NCBI RefSeq assembly: GCF_003597395.2
Contig: NC_133778.1
Span: 22,843,228-22,907,227, forward strand
Length of the DNA stretch: 64,000 bases
Origin: Chelonoidis abingdonii
Lineage: Eukaryota; Chordata; Testudines; Testudinidae
Direction of reading: 5' to 3'
The notes beneath the pieces are model-generated. The model did not search any database. It was not told the origin of the DNA and worked only from the letters and a program-made list of their open reading frames with translations. The translations under genes and the position numbers were made by a program. Positions 22,370 through 33,655 of the stretch are shown here, piece by piece (position 1 is the stretch's first letter; each line of letters starts with the position of its first letter).

Positions 22370-23199
22370 TGTCATAACTATAAAGGGAAGGGTAACAACC
22401 CTCCTGTGTACAATACTATAAAATCCCTCCTGGCCAGAGGCACCAAAATCCTTTTACCTGTAAAGGGTTAAGAAGCTCAGGTAACCTGGCTGGCACCTGA
22501 CCCAAAGGACCAATAAGGGGACAAGATACTTTCAAATCTGTGGGGGAGGGGAGGGAATTGGGCTTTTGTTTATGCTCTTTGTTTTGGTGGGGTTCGCTCT
22601 TGGGACTAAGACGGACCGGACCTCAATCCATGTTCTCCAAATCTTTCTGAACAAGTCTCTCATATTTCAAACTTGTAAGTAACAGCCAGGCAAGATGTAT
22701 TAGTTTATCTTTGTTTTCCCAACTTGTGAATTTTACCTTTTCTAGAGGGAGGGTTATCCCTGTTTTGTTGTAACTTTGAAACTAAGGCTAGAAGGGGTTC
22801 CTCTGGGCTCTTTGACTCTGATTACCCTGTAAAGTTATTTTCCATCCTGATTTTACAGAGATGATTTTTACATTTTCTTTTTAATAAAATCCTTCTTATA
22901 AGAACCTGACTGATTTTTCCATTGTCCAAAGACCCAGGGGGTTGGATCTTTGATCACTTTGTAACCAATTGGTTAGGATATTATTCTCAAGCCTCCCCAG
23001 GAAAGGGAGTGTAAGGGCTTGGGGGGATATTTTTGGGGAAGAGGAACTCCAAGTAGTTCTTTCCCTGTTTCTTGTTAAATCACTTGGTGGTGGCAGGATA
23101 CCAGGTTTAACGTAAGCTGGTAGAAATAAGCTCAGGGGGCTTTCATGCGGGTCTGCACATCTGTACCCTAGAGTTCAGAGTGGGGAAGTAACCCTGACA
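22370..23199 (+). mobile_element. solo LTR, perfect 5-bp TSD
   Basis: It starts 'tgtcataactataaaggga' and ends 'agtaaccctgaca'. The pentamer 'gtgac' is duplicated at 22365-22369 and 23200-23204. Length is 830 bases. Internal landmarks are 'aatccttttacctgtaaagg', 'ggaccaataaggggacaaga', a polyadenylation-like 'ttaataaaatcc', and 'gcacatctgtaccctagagt' near the 3' edge. The absence of any internal region means LTR-LTR recombination has removed it. A 5-bp TSD fits gypsy or some endogenous retrovirus groups; the class is not resolved here. Confidence 0.9.
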
Positions 23200-23204
23200 G
23201 TGAC

Positions 23205-24863
23205 TAAACATGAAAATGTTAAAACCATGTTTTCTGATAAACTTGACAAATCATGTGAAACCATTACAGTTTTATTAGAAGAAACATTTTCAATTGCATG
23301 GATTAAATTATGACTAATGACTTGTACCTACAGACATAAACCTCTAATTTCATCATCACTAATGACCTCCTGAAATAGGAGGGAGGAAGTCAGCATCTTA
23401 GGGACAAAACACACTAGTGAAACCCTTTTCATCAACCTCATTGTACACAGTAAAACCAATCATGGAAACAAAAAGATTGCTGCCAGCAAATGCCCACTGT
23501 GCACATTAAATTACTTAAACCACCTTTTGTTTTAATCATCCCTTTAATCAGTGCGCTTCCAAGCACCAATAAACTTTCAGTTAATTATTTTTAATCAAGA
23601 AACATCTTATGTAAAACCATTATCTAACATTCTGTGTAGCTACAGGGAAACGTATTGAAACATAAGCTATTCAACCTAGAATTGTCTTCCTAAACCAAGC
23701 AGCTAGCACTGTGGACCTTCCAACTTGGAAGCAGCTTATGAACAGCCTGCAGACCAAGCTATTAAAAGTATAGCAACAGCAGCCTAGGTCCATGTGACAG
23801 GTAGCTGTATCTGGATAGCTGATTTTTGATGATGTATTCAGCTCCCAAGTCTAGTGAGATTATCATATTTTTCTGTCTCTTCTCCACCTCTTTTCCTGAA
23901 GAGGCTACTGGCCTCCCTCTAGAGCACTACCATGTGGAAGAGACAGAACCAGGGATGGGAAGAAGGAAAACACATTCTTTGTAGGTAGGGGTTTATGAGG
24001 CAGTACTGTGGATCTGATTTTCCCCTTGCATCTGTGCTCCTGATTGGCTGAGAGAGGGCATCTTCAGCTGGATGGACCTAAATCCATCCCTAGCTGACAA
24101 CTCTGTTTCAAAATGCCAGAGTAATGACTCCTGTAACTTTACTCAGGAGGCAATAGAGGAGGGAAGGTAGCTGTGCCCCTGGATTCTGGAGGTGGCCAGA
24201 GACTGTTCCAGTCCCGGGCATAATTTAGAGCTACTCCAGGAGCTGGTACAATTTAAACTGCACTGCAACAGTGCTCTGTGGGCCTTTGATCAGTCCAGCA
24301 TAGTCAGAATGCAGTGCACTCCAGTGCCACCCACGACAGCCCTGAGTCATGCCCCATGCGAGGGGAACAAAGGGTTGTCATGCCGTCCCTGCATAATACC
24401 TCACTTAGGGGATATTCTCTGGTGGAGAGAACCACTGGAATTAGGATGTCTGTGAGCTGGTGCAAAACCCAGACTCAGGGCAACACAGACACTTTGTGGG
24501 TCTCAAACGCTGCTGGCACTGAAAGGCAGCTGGCTGAGAGATATCATTTCTAGTGTGTATGGTTAGGGCTGTAACTCAGTTTAAAGCTCTTAGTGACTGG
24601 CCTAGCTGAGATTCTACTCACTGTTTGTTTTGTTTGTGATCTTCACTTTATTTTGCACCATATGCCACAGAAACGTTGTATTGAACTTAAACTCGATGAA
24701 ACTGGGCATCTAGAGTGTTACTGGTGGATCAGCTACTGCGGGGCACCTTTGACATTAGGAACTTCTGACCATTCGTGAAGTAGAAATAGGAGGGCCGATT
24801 GGTTTGGGCACATGGACAAAACAATGAGAGTTGCAGTCTCCCTGCCCACAGGCTGTGAAAAGT
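23205..24863. other. unassigned DNA, possible conserved element
   Basis: No repeat recognised. 23410-23640 is repeat-free and has the word use of a conserved non-coding element ('gcacattaaattacttaaac', 'cagttaattatttttaatca'). The rest is ordinary. Confidence 0.4.
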
Positions 24864-25570
24864 AGGGTGACCCTGTTTCCCTAAACTGAAAATGGGATGC
24901 GCAGAGCTGGCACAATCCGCCAGGCATCGCCACCCGCCCCTCCCCAAACATTCTTCTATGCCCCCAATTGAGCCAAGTAGCAGAGATGGGGGCAAAGGGG
25001 AAGAGGAATTCCTATGGACTGGGATCTGGGCAGCAAAGTAGGTTAAGTGTGTGAATATTTTTGGGCTCGGACCCAGGAGATGAAGCTATTGCACTATGAT
25101 CCAGCTAGTAGTGCAATGCCACTTTGGGGGCTGGGATAGCAGAGGGGGCAAGAAGGAGGCTCCAGGTAGTGGGAGAGACCAAGGAGACTTCAGATGGCAC
25201 TCTGGGGAGGTGGGGGAAGGCCAGGTTGTGGCAGAAACAGGAGACTGGAGGTGCACTGGGGAGGAAAAGAGGCTGCTTGGGGCAGCGGGGGTGGAGAGGC
25301 TAGCTGGACAGGCTGGCCCCACCATCTTCACAGAAACCAAAGAAGAGAGTTTGAATTAAGGCCCCAACAATGCTGCTCTCTGATTGGACTGCAGAATACA
25401 CGTGACACCCCATTGCTCCCTGATTGGAGGGGCAGGGCATAGCAGAGACACATCAGCCAGGCTCCTGTGCAGCCTCTTAGTGCAGGGGGTGGGGAGCATG
25501 AGCCTTGGGTTCCCTGCATGAGGTGGGCGACACCTCCCCCCAAACATCACTGCTTGCCTCCCTGACTGTT
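24864..25570. other. GC-richer block, possible degraded DNA transposon
   Basis: Begins with 'tagggtgaccctgtttccct', similar to the GGTGACC ends of the MITE at 20203. The interior is G-rich, with 'ggaggtgggggaaggccagg' and 'ggcagcgggggtggagaggc'. No matching right terminus was found. Overlapping open frames on both strands reflect composition. Confidence 0.3.
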
Positions 25571-25594
25571 CTTCCACACGCTCCCTAGAAGGGC

Positions 25595-25650
25595 ATAGAT
25601 TTTTTGTTTGTTTTGTTTGTTTGTTTGTTTTTGGGGGGAGGGGGGCGGTA
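25595..25650. repeat. (TTTG)n simple repeat with poly-G
   Basis: 'ttttgtttgtttgtttgttt' followed by a G-rich run 'ggggggaggggggcgg'. Confidence 0.9.
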
Positions 25651-26497
25651 GCTTACAAAGGGAAGTGTCCAGCCAAAACAGGCTGCATGGTCTCCCTATG
25701 AGAAAAGGGAAATGGAAAAGAATTCAAGAGGTGCTGAACATCACAATGGGTTCAAGTGCAAGTCACAAAAACAAACACTATATTTAAAGAGACCTGGGCA
25801 ATGGGAAATCTAGTCCATTTGAAAAACAGTCAGTCAGTCCAGCATAATTTCAGGTGCTCTACTATCTCTGAGCCTCCCTGACAATTTTTGTGTTTTTTTT
25901 CAGTCACAATTTTCTATTTTTAAAAATGTTTCTCTTCCCTGCTACTGTGTGAAAATCCCAAACAAGGAAAGAAAGTGAAACTGACTATTCCCTACATGAT
26001 GTCAAAATCTACAAACTAAACAACTTTAAAAAAAAATTTCTCTCTAATCTCTCTCAGTTATAGTTATCTTAGATGTGATCTGAAACACCAGTAGGTAAAA
26101 AAAATGATAACGTTAGGGGATTTTTTTCTTTTAAATTGAGGGTGTCCCTTTAAATTAAGTATTACCAGAAAATCTTGTTATGGGAAAAAATTGTAACTGA
26201 TAGTGCCTGAGCAAGGATAGGCAGCAGCGTTATCTTTCTGAATGCTTTCTTCCCCTCTTATTTCTTTTAGATCTTTGTAGATTTATGTACTTTACAGTCT
26301 AATAGAGACTGCACTGCATTGCAGCACATGCCTCATTCATTAACTAAACATCACTGATATAGTTTTCTCCATGAAGTTAAATGGGAAAATACACAAAGCA
26401 ATGCTTTACATTAACCACAGCAGGCTTCTTCTCCTCACTGGAAAACCATATAACATACTCAACAGCAATTGGAAGCAAAGGCCACCACTTCACTTAT
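25651..26497. other. unassigned AT-rich DNA
   Basis: Nothing recognised beyond short A and T runs. Confidence 0.55.
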
Positions 26498-26505
26498 AAC
26501 AAAAC

Positions 26506-26884
26506 CATAGTCACCAACTCCGTGGGTATTCCGGGGCTGGCGCACCCCTGGGGAAGAATTGGTGGGTGCTCTGCACCCACTGGCAGCCAAGCTCCCTGCC
26601 TCTCCCCCCCAGCTCAGCTTTGCTTCCACGCTGCCTCCGCCTCCTCCCCTGAGCATGCTGCGTCCCCGCTTCTCCCTCTAGCTCCCAGCGCTTGCTGCCA
26701 CAAAACAGCTGTTTCACGACGACAAGCACTGGGAGGGAGGGGGAACACGGGACACTCGAGGAAGAGGCAGGGCCAGGGCAGGGATTTGGGGAAGGGGTCT
26801 AACAGGGGCAGGAAGTGGGTGGAGTTGGGACAGGGGCTGGGAGGTGACAAACACCCACCAGTACCAGGAAAAGTGGCACCTATG
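26506..26884. mobile_element. complete 379-bp non-autonomous hAT
   Basis: Perfect 8-bp direct repeats 'aacaaaac' lie at 26498-26505 and 26885-26892. The ends are 'catagtcaccaactccgtgg' and 'aaaagtggcacctatg', a degraded inverted repeat (CATAGGTGCC type). The interior is a GC-rich quasi-palindrome with 'ctcccagcgcttgctgcc' mirrored by 'acaagcactgggaggg'. Open frames up to 173 codons overlap it on both strands but have no domain. Confidence 0.9.
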
Positions 26885-27089
26885 AACAAAACACCAAATT
26901 AACACAGTTCTATCACAAGTAAGTTATTTACATGCCATTAACCTGCACCCTAACGAAGCATTCTACTCAGTCAGGGAAAAACTCACTTCCCACTAGCATC
27001 TTCTGAGTAGTAATAACAGTCCCTTTGCCAGCAAAGATTCCCCCAGATGTATTTCAATGGGAAACCGGACAATGGGAGTACAGAGCCAG

Positions 27090-27295
27090 TGTTCGGGGCA
27101 GGGGTAGTGCGTGAAGCCCTGTGGCCCCCCTGTCTAGGAGCCGGAACTGCTGCTGGCCACTCTCGGGGCACAGTGCAGTGTCAGAACAGGTAGGGACTAG
27201 CCTGCCTTAGTTGAGCAGCACCACTGCCGGGACTTTTAACAGTCCTGTCAGCGAAAGTCCTGTCAGCGGTGCTGACCAGATCCGCCTTGAGGCAG
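27090..27295. mobile_element. fragment of a DNA transposon, partner of the 33656 element
   Basis: 'agcctgccttag', 'gggacttttaacagtcctgt' and 'cagcggtgctgaccagatcc' match the right-hand part of the element at 33656-34306. A tandem slip of 'gtcctgtcagcg' is visible at 27243-27268. Confidence 0.5.
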
Positions 27296-27299
27296 TGCC

Positions 27300-27358
27300 T
27301 TACATTCCATGACCCAGTACTGGGTCACGACCCGCAGTTTAAAAATCACTACTCTAAA
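27300..27358. mobile_element. right end of a hAT-like element
   Basis: 'gggtcacgacccgcagttta' followed by 'aaaatcactactctaaagc' resembles the right terminus of a hAT family with CAGTG...AACTGCGGGTC ends. No left end was located. Confidence 0.4.
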
Positions 27359-27359
27359 G

Positions 27360-28000
27360 CATTAAAAAAAAAAACCCTCTCAGAAAAAAATCAGTTATGA
27401 AAAGTGTCCTCTGGCAACAAGGTCCTCTGTCTTCTTTTTTGATGATTTAATCCTCAGTGTTTAGAACACCACATCACACCTGCAAATATCAAAATCTCTT
27501 TGACACATAAGTGTGTGTGTGTATATTGGGTATATTTATACTATAAACATACAGGTCCAGACACTAACACTCTCACTGATACTAAGTGAAATCCTGTCCC
27601 CACTGAAATCAATGGCAAAATTCCCACTGATTTCAGCGTGGCCAGGATTTCACCCATAGAGTAGTACCTTACTCTACATTTAGTCCCACTGTAGTCAGTG
27701 GAACTACTTATGGAGTAATTAATTCACAGTGAGAAGTGGGCATATAAATCCTTTAGGCTGCTTTGAAAATCTCACCTATTGTATTTAGAGAGCCTGGAAA
27801 CATGAAGTTAAAGTTACACTTAAAAAAAGTATTAGAATACAAAATGGTCACCTATATTTCTGTCCATTTTACCATCCTGACAGAACAACTAAAATCCAAG
27901 AAACAAACCTGACCTCAATGTAGATTTTTAACAAATCAACGACTCTGAAATCTGAGACGTGACTTAACAACATTAATCTTCATAAACTGGCTGTACATTG
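27360..28000. other. unassigned DNA with a perfect hairpin repeat
   Basis: Holds the palindromic repeat 27587-27653 (listed separately) and otherwise unique sequence with a short (TG)n near 27513. Confidence 0.5.
27587..27653. repeat. palindromic short repeat
   Basis: 'tgaaatcctg' at the left and 'caggatttca' at the right form a perfect stem around 'cactgaaatcaatggcaaaa' and 'ttcccactgatttcagcgtg'. This is the clearest example of the hairpin repeat class. Confidence 0.7.
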
Positions 28001-28008
28001 CTGTAGTG

Positions 28009-28315
28009 GGGCAGCAACCTTTCAGAAGTGGTGTGCTGAGTCTTCATTTATTCCCTCTAATTTAAGGTTTCGTATGCCAGTAATACATGTTAACGTTTTT
28101 AGAAGGTCTCTTTCTATAAGTCTATAATATATAACTAAACTATTGCTGTATGTAAAGTAAATAAGTTTTTTAAAATGTTTAAGAAGCTTCATTTAAAATT
28201 AAACTAAAATGCAGAACCCCCCGGACTGGTGGCCAGCACCTGGGCAGTGTGAGTGCCACTGAAAATCAGCGCGTGTGCCGCCTTCAGCAGGCGTGCCATA
28301 GGTTGCCTACCCCTG
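28009..28315. mobile_element. short hAT, same family as 8519-10726
   Basis: The left end is degraded ('gggcagcaacctttcagaag') and the right end is intact ('ccataggttgcctacccctg'). The 8-mers outside, 'ctgtagtg' and 'ctgcagta', match at 6 of 8 positions. 'aaggtctctttctataagtc' is shared with the left part of the 8519 element, which shows the short form without the nested LTR and C-rich array. Confidence 0.8.
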
Positions 28316-28323
28316 CTGCAGTA

Positions 28324-28859
28324 TTTAAACTTTAAACCACTATTCCAAATTGCATCTTTCTTCTTTCCAGCCATCTTCAGGTACAAAAAAAGGCCAGATT
28401 TTTACATCTTCACCCAGTGTAAGCAAATTCTGAGCAATCCCTCAACAGTATATGGATTTTTAAATGTGAGCATGGTACGCTCTCAAGATGTAGCACAGAT
28501 ATCTTGGTCTTGATTTTTAGTTGACTTCACTGGGCTTGTCGCTGCTAAGTATTTGTGCAAAACTAGGCTGATAGCTACCATATCTGAAACTAAAAAAAAC
28601 TTTAAAGGACCAAACAAAAACTGAGTAGCTTACACACTAAGGCTGCAGGGCCGGTGGGAAATCATTCTTAAGAATCTCAGTTAGGCACCTATGTTCTCCA
28701 GTGTCTGATTCCACGAACACACTTAGTTTTAAGATGTCTGCAGCTACAAACTGTGAACTTCTTCCAGTTCTTAGCCCTACTGCTTTTATCAAAAGGTCTC
28801 CATCTGACATAGAAGGTGTAATGGATGTGCAGGAAGGGAGGCTGGCAAAGGGCAGACTT
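28324..28859. other. unassigned DNA
   Basis: No feature recognised. Confidence 0.5.
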
Positions 28860-29168
28860 AGGGTATGGCTACACTTGTAACTTCAAAGCGCTGCCACAGG
28901 AGTGCTCTCACAGCAGCACTTTGAAGTGCGAGTGTGGTCGCGGCGCCAGCACTGGGAGAGAGCTCTCCCAGCTCTGCAGGTACTCCACCTCCCCGTGGAG
29001 ATTAGCCTACAGCGCTGGGAGCTGTGCTCCCAGCTCCCAGCGCTGGGACACTGTTTACACTGGCGCTTTACAGCGCTGTAACTTGCTGTGCTCAGGGGGG
29101 GTGTTTTTTCACACCCCTGAGTGAGAAAGCTGCAGCGCTGTAAAGCGCCAGTGTAGTCAAGGCCATAG
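28860..29168. mobile_element. palindromic MITE with GCGCTGTAAAGCGC core
   Basis: The ends are 'agggtatggctacacttgta' and 'gtgtagtcaaggccatag', an inverted repeat. Inside, 'tggcgctttacagcgctgta' and 'tgcagcgctgtaaagcgcca' form a long stem around 'caggggggtgttttttcaca', and 'ctcccagctcccagcgctgg' adds a second. The interior keeps CpGs, so it is relatively young. The termini resemble those of the MITEs at 943, 63040 and 63723. Confidence 0.8.
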
Positions 29169-29820
29169 TGTAAATGTTACTTGGGTGACTTTTGGTGGAT
29201 ATTTCCAGATTTTCTAATGCTTGCTTGTCTTGTAAATGTAATCTGAATGACCAATGTTCTGAGTAATGTTTGTTTTACTTTATGAATATTGCATTCTCTT
29301 AACAGATTTTTTCTTAACCGTAACTCCAATTTAAAGTTTGTTTTTGACGCTGGAAATAATCTTTAAACTCTAACAAGCCTGTATCAGTCATTAAGTTTCA
29401 AACTGTGCAAACATTGATAGTGTTTTTTGCTATTTATATTTTATGATCTGTTGTGTTACAATAACCAGAAATGTTATATTATAAATATATTACATGGATT
29501 AAGTACTAGGTATAAACTGGAGGAAAAGGGTATCTACCCACGTATGGTAATAAAATGAAAATCACAGATTCATGGATTTTAAGGCCATCCTGACTGTGAT
29601 TAGATAGTCTAACCGCCTGCAGAACACAGGCCACAGAATTTCACCTAGGATGAGTTGGTTCTTTTTATCTTTTCCCTTTCTTTGTAAATAAGAAAGAGCT
29701 TATAAATTAGGCCTGGCTTTATTTATTCCTGGTACTTATCTCTCAGTGAATGAGACAAAGGATACAATGAAGACAAAGTTGTTCAGAGAATACAGTTCAT
29801 TCCTCATTTGGAAGGACAAA
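29169..29820. other. unassigned AT-rich DNA
   Basis: No repeat recognised; ends at the CR1 3' terminus. Confidence 0.5.
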
Positions 29821-29821
29821 A

Positions 29822-31350
29822 TCATAGACTCATAGGAACGTAGGGCTAGAAGATAATCTCTGGAGGTTATCAAATCCAGCCACCTGTGGATTCAGTCAGC
29901 ATCAAGTAAATCTAGAGCAGTGGCTCTCCACCGGGGTGCGCGTACCCCTGGGGATACGCAGAGGTCTTCCAGCGGGTACACCAACTCATCAAGATATTTG
30001 TCTAGTTTTACAACAAGCTACATAAAAAGCACTAGCAAAGTTATACAAACAAATTACATACAGACAAAATTAGAAAAGTAAGCAATTTGTCAGTAATACT
30101 GTGCTGTGACACTTTTGTATTTTTATGTCTGATTTCGTAAGCAAGTAGTTTTTAACTGAGGTGAAACTTGGGGGTACACAAGACAAATCAGACTCCTGAA
30201 AGGGGTACAGTAATCTGGAAAGGTTGGGAAACACTGACCTAGACCATCCCTGACAGCTGTTTATTCCACCTGTTCTTCAAAACCTCCAATGATGGCCCTC
30301 GCCCTTGGAAGCCTGTTCCAGAGCTTATCTACCTTTACAGTTAAAAAGTTTTTCCTAATTTCTAACCTAAATCTCCCTTGAGCTGCAGATTAAGCCCATT
30401 ACATGTTATCCTAACTTCAGTGGACATGGAGAACAATTGATCACCATCCTCTTTATAACAGCCCTGAAACATATTTGATGTCTACTTATCAGGTGCCCCT
30501 TCAGACTTCTTTTCTCAGGACTAAACATGCCCTGTTTTTTTAACCATGTTCCTCATAGGTCCAGTTTTCTAAACTTTTTATCATTTTTGTTGCTCTCCTC
30601 TGGACTCTCTCCAATTTATCCACATCTTTTTTAAAGTATGGCAGCCAGAAATGGACAGAAGTACCCCAGCTGAGGCCTCATCATTGCCAAGTACCGCAGA
30701 AAAATTACTTCTGAATATTAGCCCAGAATGATATTATTAGCCTTTTTCACAACAGCATCACATTGATGACTCAGATTCAATTTCTGATCCACTATAACCC
30801 CCACAGCCCTTTCAACAGTGTTACCACCTAATCAGTTATTCCCCATTTTGTAGTTGTGCATTTTGTAGTTATGCAGTGTAGCACTTTGTACTTGTCATTA
30901 CTTAATTTAATCTTGTTGATTTCAGATTAATTCTCTAATTTGTCCAGGTCACTTTGAATTCTAATCCTGTCATTTTAAGTGCTTGCAACCCCTCCCAACT
31001 TGGTGTCATCTGCAAATTTTTTATGTCTATCTCCACTCCAGTATCGAAGTCATTAATGAAAATATTGAATAGTACCGGACCCTGGACTGTCCCCTACAGG
31101 ACACCATTAGATTTTCCTTTCTTGTCTGCAACATTGATAACTAGTAAAAAAATTGAAAACTACTCTCTGAGTATTGTCTTTCAACTAGTTGTGCACCCAC
31201 CTCATCGTAATTTCATCTGGATCATATTTCCCTAGTTTGCTTATGACAATGTCACGTGAGATACTGTCAAAAGCCTTACTAACATTTTTGGCAAACTCTC
31301 TTTGGAGACAAGATGTTGTCATTTTTATAATAACTCATTTTGTTCTACAA
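29822..31350 (-). mobile_element. CR1 LINE, 3' half, minus strand
   Basis: The 3' terminus is at the left ('atcatagactcataggaacg'). Moving right it passes the 3' UTR ('ttggaagcctgttccagagc'), then the C-terminal RT and RT core in reverse complement ('ttggtgtcatctgcaaattt' and 'aatattgaatagtaccggac'). Frameshifts and stops prevent any continuous frame. It is interrupted by a hAT element at 29918-30236. Full CR1 is about 4-5 kb, so this is 5'-truncated. Confidence 0.9.
29918..30236. mobile_element. hAT element nested in CR1
   Basis: The ends are 'cagtggctctccaccggggt' and 'aaggttgggaaacactg'. The flanking 8-mers 'atctagag' and 'acctagac' match at 6 of 8 positions. CR1 sequence resumes correctly after it. 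It is the same family as the element at 15257, in opposite orientation (shared 'aagtagtttttaactgaggt'). Confidence 0.85.
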
Positions 31351-31370
31351 AGACATCAAAAATTTAAAGA

Positions 31371-33654
31371 CAGAAAAAGATGAGCATGGGACCAGTGGAC
31401 CCAGGCACAGGTCAATTCACAAATGTATATGTGTAATTGTTATAGATTTCTAGGCTGGCCCAATCTGACTAATGAGTTATGGGGCAGATCTCTAGCTGAC
31501 ATAAATTGGCATACCTCCATTTCAATTTCAACCAACTTTGAGGATAAGCTCCACTGTCCCTCTATAGATCGTTTTGGATTGTTCGACGTCTAAGGACCAC
31601 CCTTATTCACATGGAGTAGTGTCTTATTCCACAGTCGTCCCACGGAAATCAATGAGCTTTCTGACAGAGTAAGGTACAACTAAGGGTGGTTAGCTAAGAA
31701 GCTAAGCTTTTATGGCCAGTTCCATTCCCATCTGACAGCTTGTTTAAAGTGGTAGTACATTTTTTAATGCATAATTGCATGCAACATTAGAAAAAAACAA
31801 CACACAGAGAGCATACAATATTAATGATATAACTAGCTGAAGTTAAATATCTTGTCTGTTTTAAGATGATAGTGAATGAATTCTATATACCAAAATACCC
31901 ATTAAACCAATTATAGCAGCACATGTATATTCTGCTAGTTTACACTTTATAAATCAAAGACAGTTTTGAGTGGACGTATGCAATTACCCTCTTATATTAA
32001 TAACAAGGCAACTTCTTTTGGTTTATGAATATAGAGTCTTATCCTGTTCACAGTGATGTTAATTGCGAAACTCCCCGTTGCTTTCAATGGACAAATAAAA
32101 AGTGGTGAAAGCTTCTAAGGGGAAAAAACGGCTTCCATTCAAAGCCTTCACGTGCCAAGTTCCAGACTGAAGCAAACCTTTGTGTCTCAATGATAACCTA
32201 TTGAAAAAAATATGCTTTTGAATGCAAAAGCTCACAGAACCATAATGGTACTCTCACTGCATAACTCAGCACTAGTATAATGAAGTGTAAAATGATTTAG
32301 CATTGAGATTTTAAAATGACCAAATGGAACAAAATCATCAATTTAGATACATTTCTCATTCATCAAGCTCATGCTTTGGCAGTGAGGCAGTGCCTGCTCT
32401 CCCCAGTGGTAGTCATATGAGGTTATAATTCATCTGAGGGATTTTGTTTACATAGATCATAGAACTCCAAAGCACAGGTTCCTAAATATCAGCCACAGCA
32501 CAGAACTCAAATGTGAGGCCCAAGACTCATCTTTTTGTTAAAAAAAAAAAAAGGAAAAAAAAGAAAAAAATTTTAATGAACACCGTGAAGTCACTGTCCA
32601 CTGAAGGCCAAAGTCTGTACTTAGCTAAAGCTTCACAACCCTTTTGATGCTGGTGTTTTTGAAAAGCTCTGAGAGCAGAATTTGGCCCTATAAGGGCAGC
32701 ACAACTTACACCAGACATCTTGGTCCGTCTCTGCAGATCTCTGTTTGCATATCTGGCTGTGGGTTTGGGTTCCATATCCGTGCTTCTGCCAAGTATGGTC
32801 AGTGTTCAGACCCAAACCTATACCATTTATGGGCCACTATTTACATATATTTGTCTCTCTTGGAGCTATTCAATTCAAAATGAATTCCTAGCCATTTCTT
32901 TCCCGACATAACATAAACCAGAGATTAACATTCTGTGAGAAATAAGCTTAGGCTGAACACTTTGGGGTCTGAATTTAGCTAGTGTGCATGTACAGTACAA
33001 AGAGGTAGCAAAAGGGATGGTACATTTGTCCACATTTTTCACAGGCTATTTTTAACTTTAGTCATTTCAATTTACATGTATTCTAATAAAACTGATTTTA
33101 CTCTGTTACACCTAGGCAACCCCAAATGACTGAGCACACTTTGGCCAAATATATATGTATTACTCCCCACAGGTAAGTTTTGCAACATAGATCACAAATG
33201 CTGTAATATCTCAGAGAGCTGGATTTTGTACTTTTATTAAGTTAACTGAAGTGAGTGTAAAAAATCACACAAAAGCAGACAGTTCCCTGGCAGGGGCTCC
33301 TCCTTATTCTTGACACACATCAAGCCAAATTGGGTTGCACAGAGTAGGAATGCCTAAGCTATAAGTAGAGATGCTATTAAGTGGAAATTATTATTAGACA
33401 TATGGCTTAGAGTAGTTATTTATTCTCAACAAATACAGTGGGCCCTCTTAAGTTTCCTTTTCTGCTATGATTAATAGTAGTAAATATTTATGTTATGGAA
33501 GTGTCTAAAGGCCCAGCTGAGACTGGGGTCCTTGTGATGCTTCCCAGGGGTACCCATGGTTGCGAGGCACCTCACCGCCACCTACCCTTAGCGTGAGGAA
33601 GTCTTGTTTGTGCCAGTTGTGGATCAGCTTCCTGAACCCATCAGCCTCTGGCAA
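31371..33654. other. unassigned DNA
   Basis: Degraded hairpin-type repeats may lie at about 31490-31690 ('gacataaattggcatacctc', 'cacggaaatcaatgagcttt'). An A/T homopolymer tract lies at 32537-32572. No exon-like frame; the short open frames near 32527-32911 are overlapping shadows. Confidence 0.45.
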
Positions 33655-33655
33655 T

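Noticed and set aside
26381..26902. 173-codon plus-strand open frame
   Set aside because: Most of it lies inside a non-autonomous hAT (26506-26884) and continues only by chance into the flanks; no motif recognised.
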